DNA from: an uncultured Prevotella sp.
Lineage (GTDB): Bacteria; Bacteroidota; Bacteroidia; Bacteroidales; Bacteroidaceae
DNA: 35,285 nt
NCBI GenBank assembly: GCA_944319945.1
Contig: CALUFN010000085.1
Coordinates: 1 to 35,285 of the forward strand
Direction of reading: 5' to 3'
Notes under the pieces: model-generated
The model's database searches: none
Told to the model about the DNA's origin: nothing
What the model saw: the letters and a program-made list of their open reading frames with translations, nothing else
Program-made: the position numbers and the translations under genes
In this document: in pieces, positions 35,171 to 35,285 of the stretch
How the letters are laid out: each line of letters starts with the position of its first letter
How positions within the stretch are numbered: position 1 is the first letter of the stretch

Positions 35171-35200
35171 CTGTCAGGCAAATGTCAGCAAGTTGTCAGT
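35171..35200. promoter_or_regulatory. Three TGTCAG repeats at 11-bp spacing (PhoB/OmpR-type operator candidate)
   Basis: TGTCAG occurs at 35172-35177, 35183-35188 and 35194-35199, each exactly 11 bp apart, in the context CTGTCAGGCAA, ATGTCAGCAAG, TTGTCAGTATA. This is the Pho-box layout (CTGTCAT repeated every 11 bp). The repeat starts 16 bp after the winged-helix gene and ends 14 bp before an insertion sequence, so the gene it may have controlled is probably beyond the IS. Confidence 0.6.
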
Positions 35201-35213
35201 ATAAAATTTCTTA

Positions 35214-35285
35214 GAGCCTGTTTAAATTTTGTTCAGCAACATCCTTATTGCAGCAAGTTTCACCATTTCCTCAGCCGAATCGAAC
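35214..35285 (-). mobile_element. End of an IS5-type insertion sequence (partial)
   Basis: GAGCCTGTTTAAATTTTG (35214-35231) resembles the terminal inverted repeat of IS5-family elements, and TTA just outside could be half of a target duplication. The transposase reading runs from the right edge to its stop inside this end. Confidence 0.6.
35222..35285 (-). CDS. IS5-type DDE transposase, C-terminal 20 residues (partial)
   Basis: On the minus strand the frame reads FDSAEEMVKLAAIRMLLNKI then TAA (35224-35222). A final segment with the pattern ...KLAAIRMLLNKI, terminating within the inverted repeat, is typical of IS5-family transposases. The rest lies outside the window. Confidence 0.6.
   Translation of the reverse strand, partial: FDSAEEMVKLAAIRMLLNKI

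Overview
The window looks like chromosomal DNA of a Bacteroidales bacterium, probably Prevotellaceae or a near relative. Four things point there. The ATP synthase operon has the Bacteroidetes order (beta, epsilon, small membrane protein, a, c, b, delta, alpha, gamma). Many genes are preceded by a -7 box of the form TAnnTTTG. Families largely confined to Bacteroidetes are present (DUF5687, DUF5686). Most genes lack a Shine-Dalgarno site. The assignment is inferred from gene content; no database was searched.

Layout. 1-76: probable right end of an IS256-type element. 162-3313 (minus): three overlapping genes, a DEDD 3'-5' exonuclease, the 23S rRNA methyltransferase RlmI and the tRNA lysidine synthetase TilS. 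3442-8146 (plus): FtsK, a LolA-like lipoprotein chaperone and a DUF5687 membrane protein. 8354-10570 (minus): Tex. 10770-12629 (plus): an SLC13-type transporter with RCK domains. 12710-13120 (minus): a YjbQ-family protein. 13347-14387 (plus): an OprO/OprP-like porin. 14530-19865 (minus): an AddA-like helicase-nuclease and a DUF5686 outer-membrane protein. 20660-25016 (plus): a long-chain acyl-CoA ligase, an NhaD antiporter and phosphofructokinase. 25175-32422 (plus): the complete nine-gene F1Fo ATP synthase operon. 32595-32774 (minus): a 59-residue membrane protein. 32986-34159 (plus): the ribosomal operon rpsF-rpsR-rplI. 34305-35156 (plus): a membrane-anchored winged-helix regulator. 35214-35285: the end of an IS5-type element whose transposase runs inward on the minus strand. 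IS ends at both edges suggest the window is a whole contig that stops at repeats.

The coding content is mostly housekeeping. The less expected signals lie between genes. (1) Arrays with an exact 22-bp period, each unit built on the palindrome AAAAGG-N3-CCTTTT, occur in four separate intergenic regions, three of them between convergent genes. (2) The acyl-CoA ligase promoter carries two inverted repeats of identical geometry (TGCACA-N13-TGTGCA), 41 bp apart, covering the -33 box and the start codon. (3) Direct repeats of TGTMAK-type half-sites at 11-bp spacing, the geometry of PhoB/OmpR operators, occur twice upstream of the phosphate-porin-like gene. They occur three times in a row after the winged-helix gene, just before the IS insertion.

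I did not recognise a new multi-gene defence or biosynthetic system. The 22-bp arrays are the best candidate for something undescribed.
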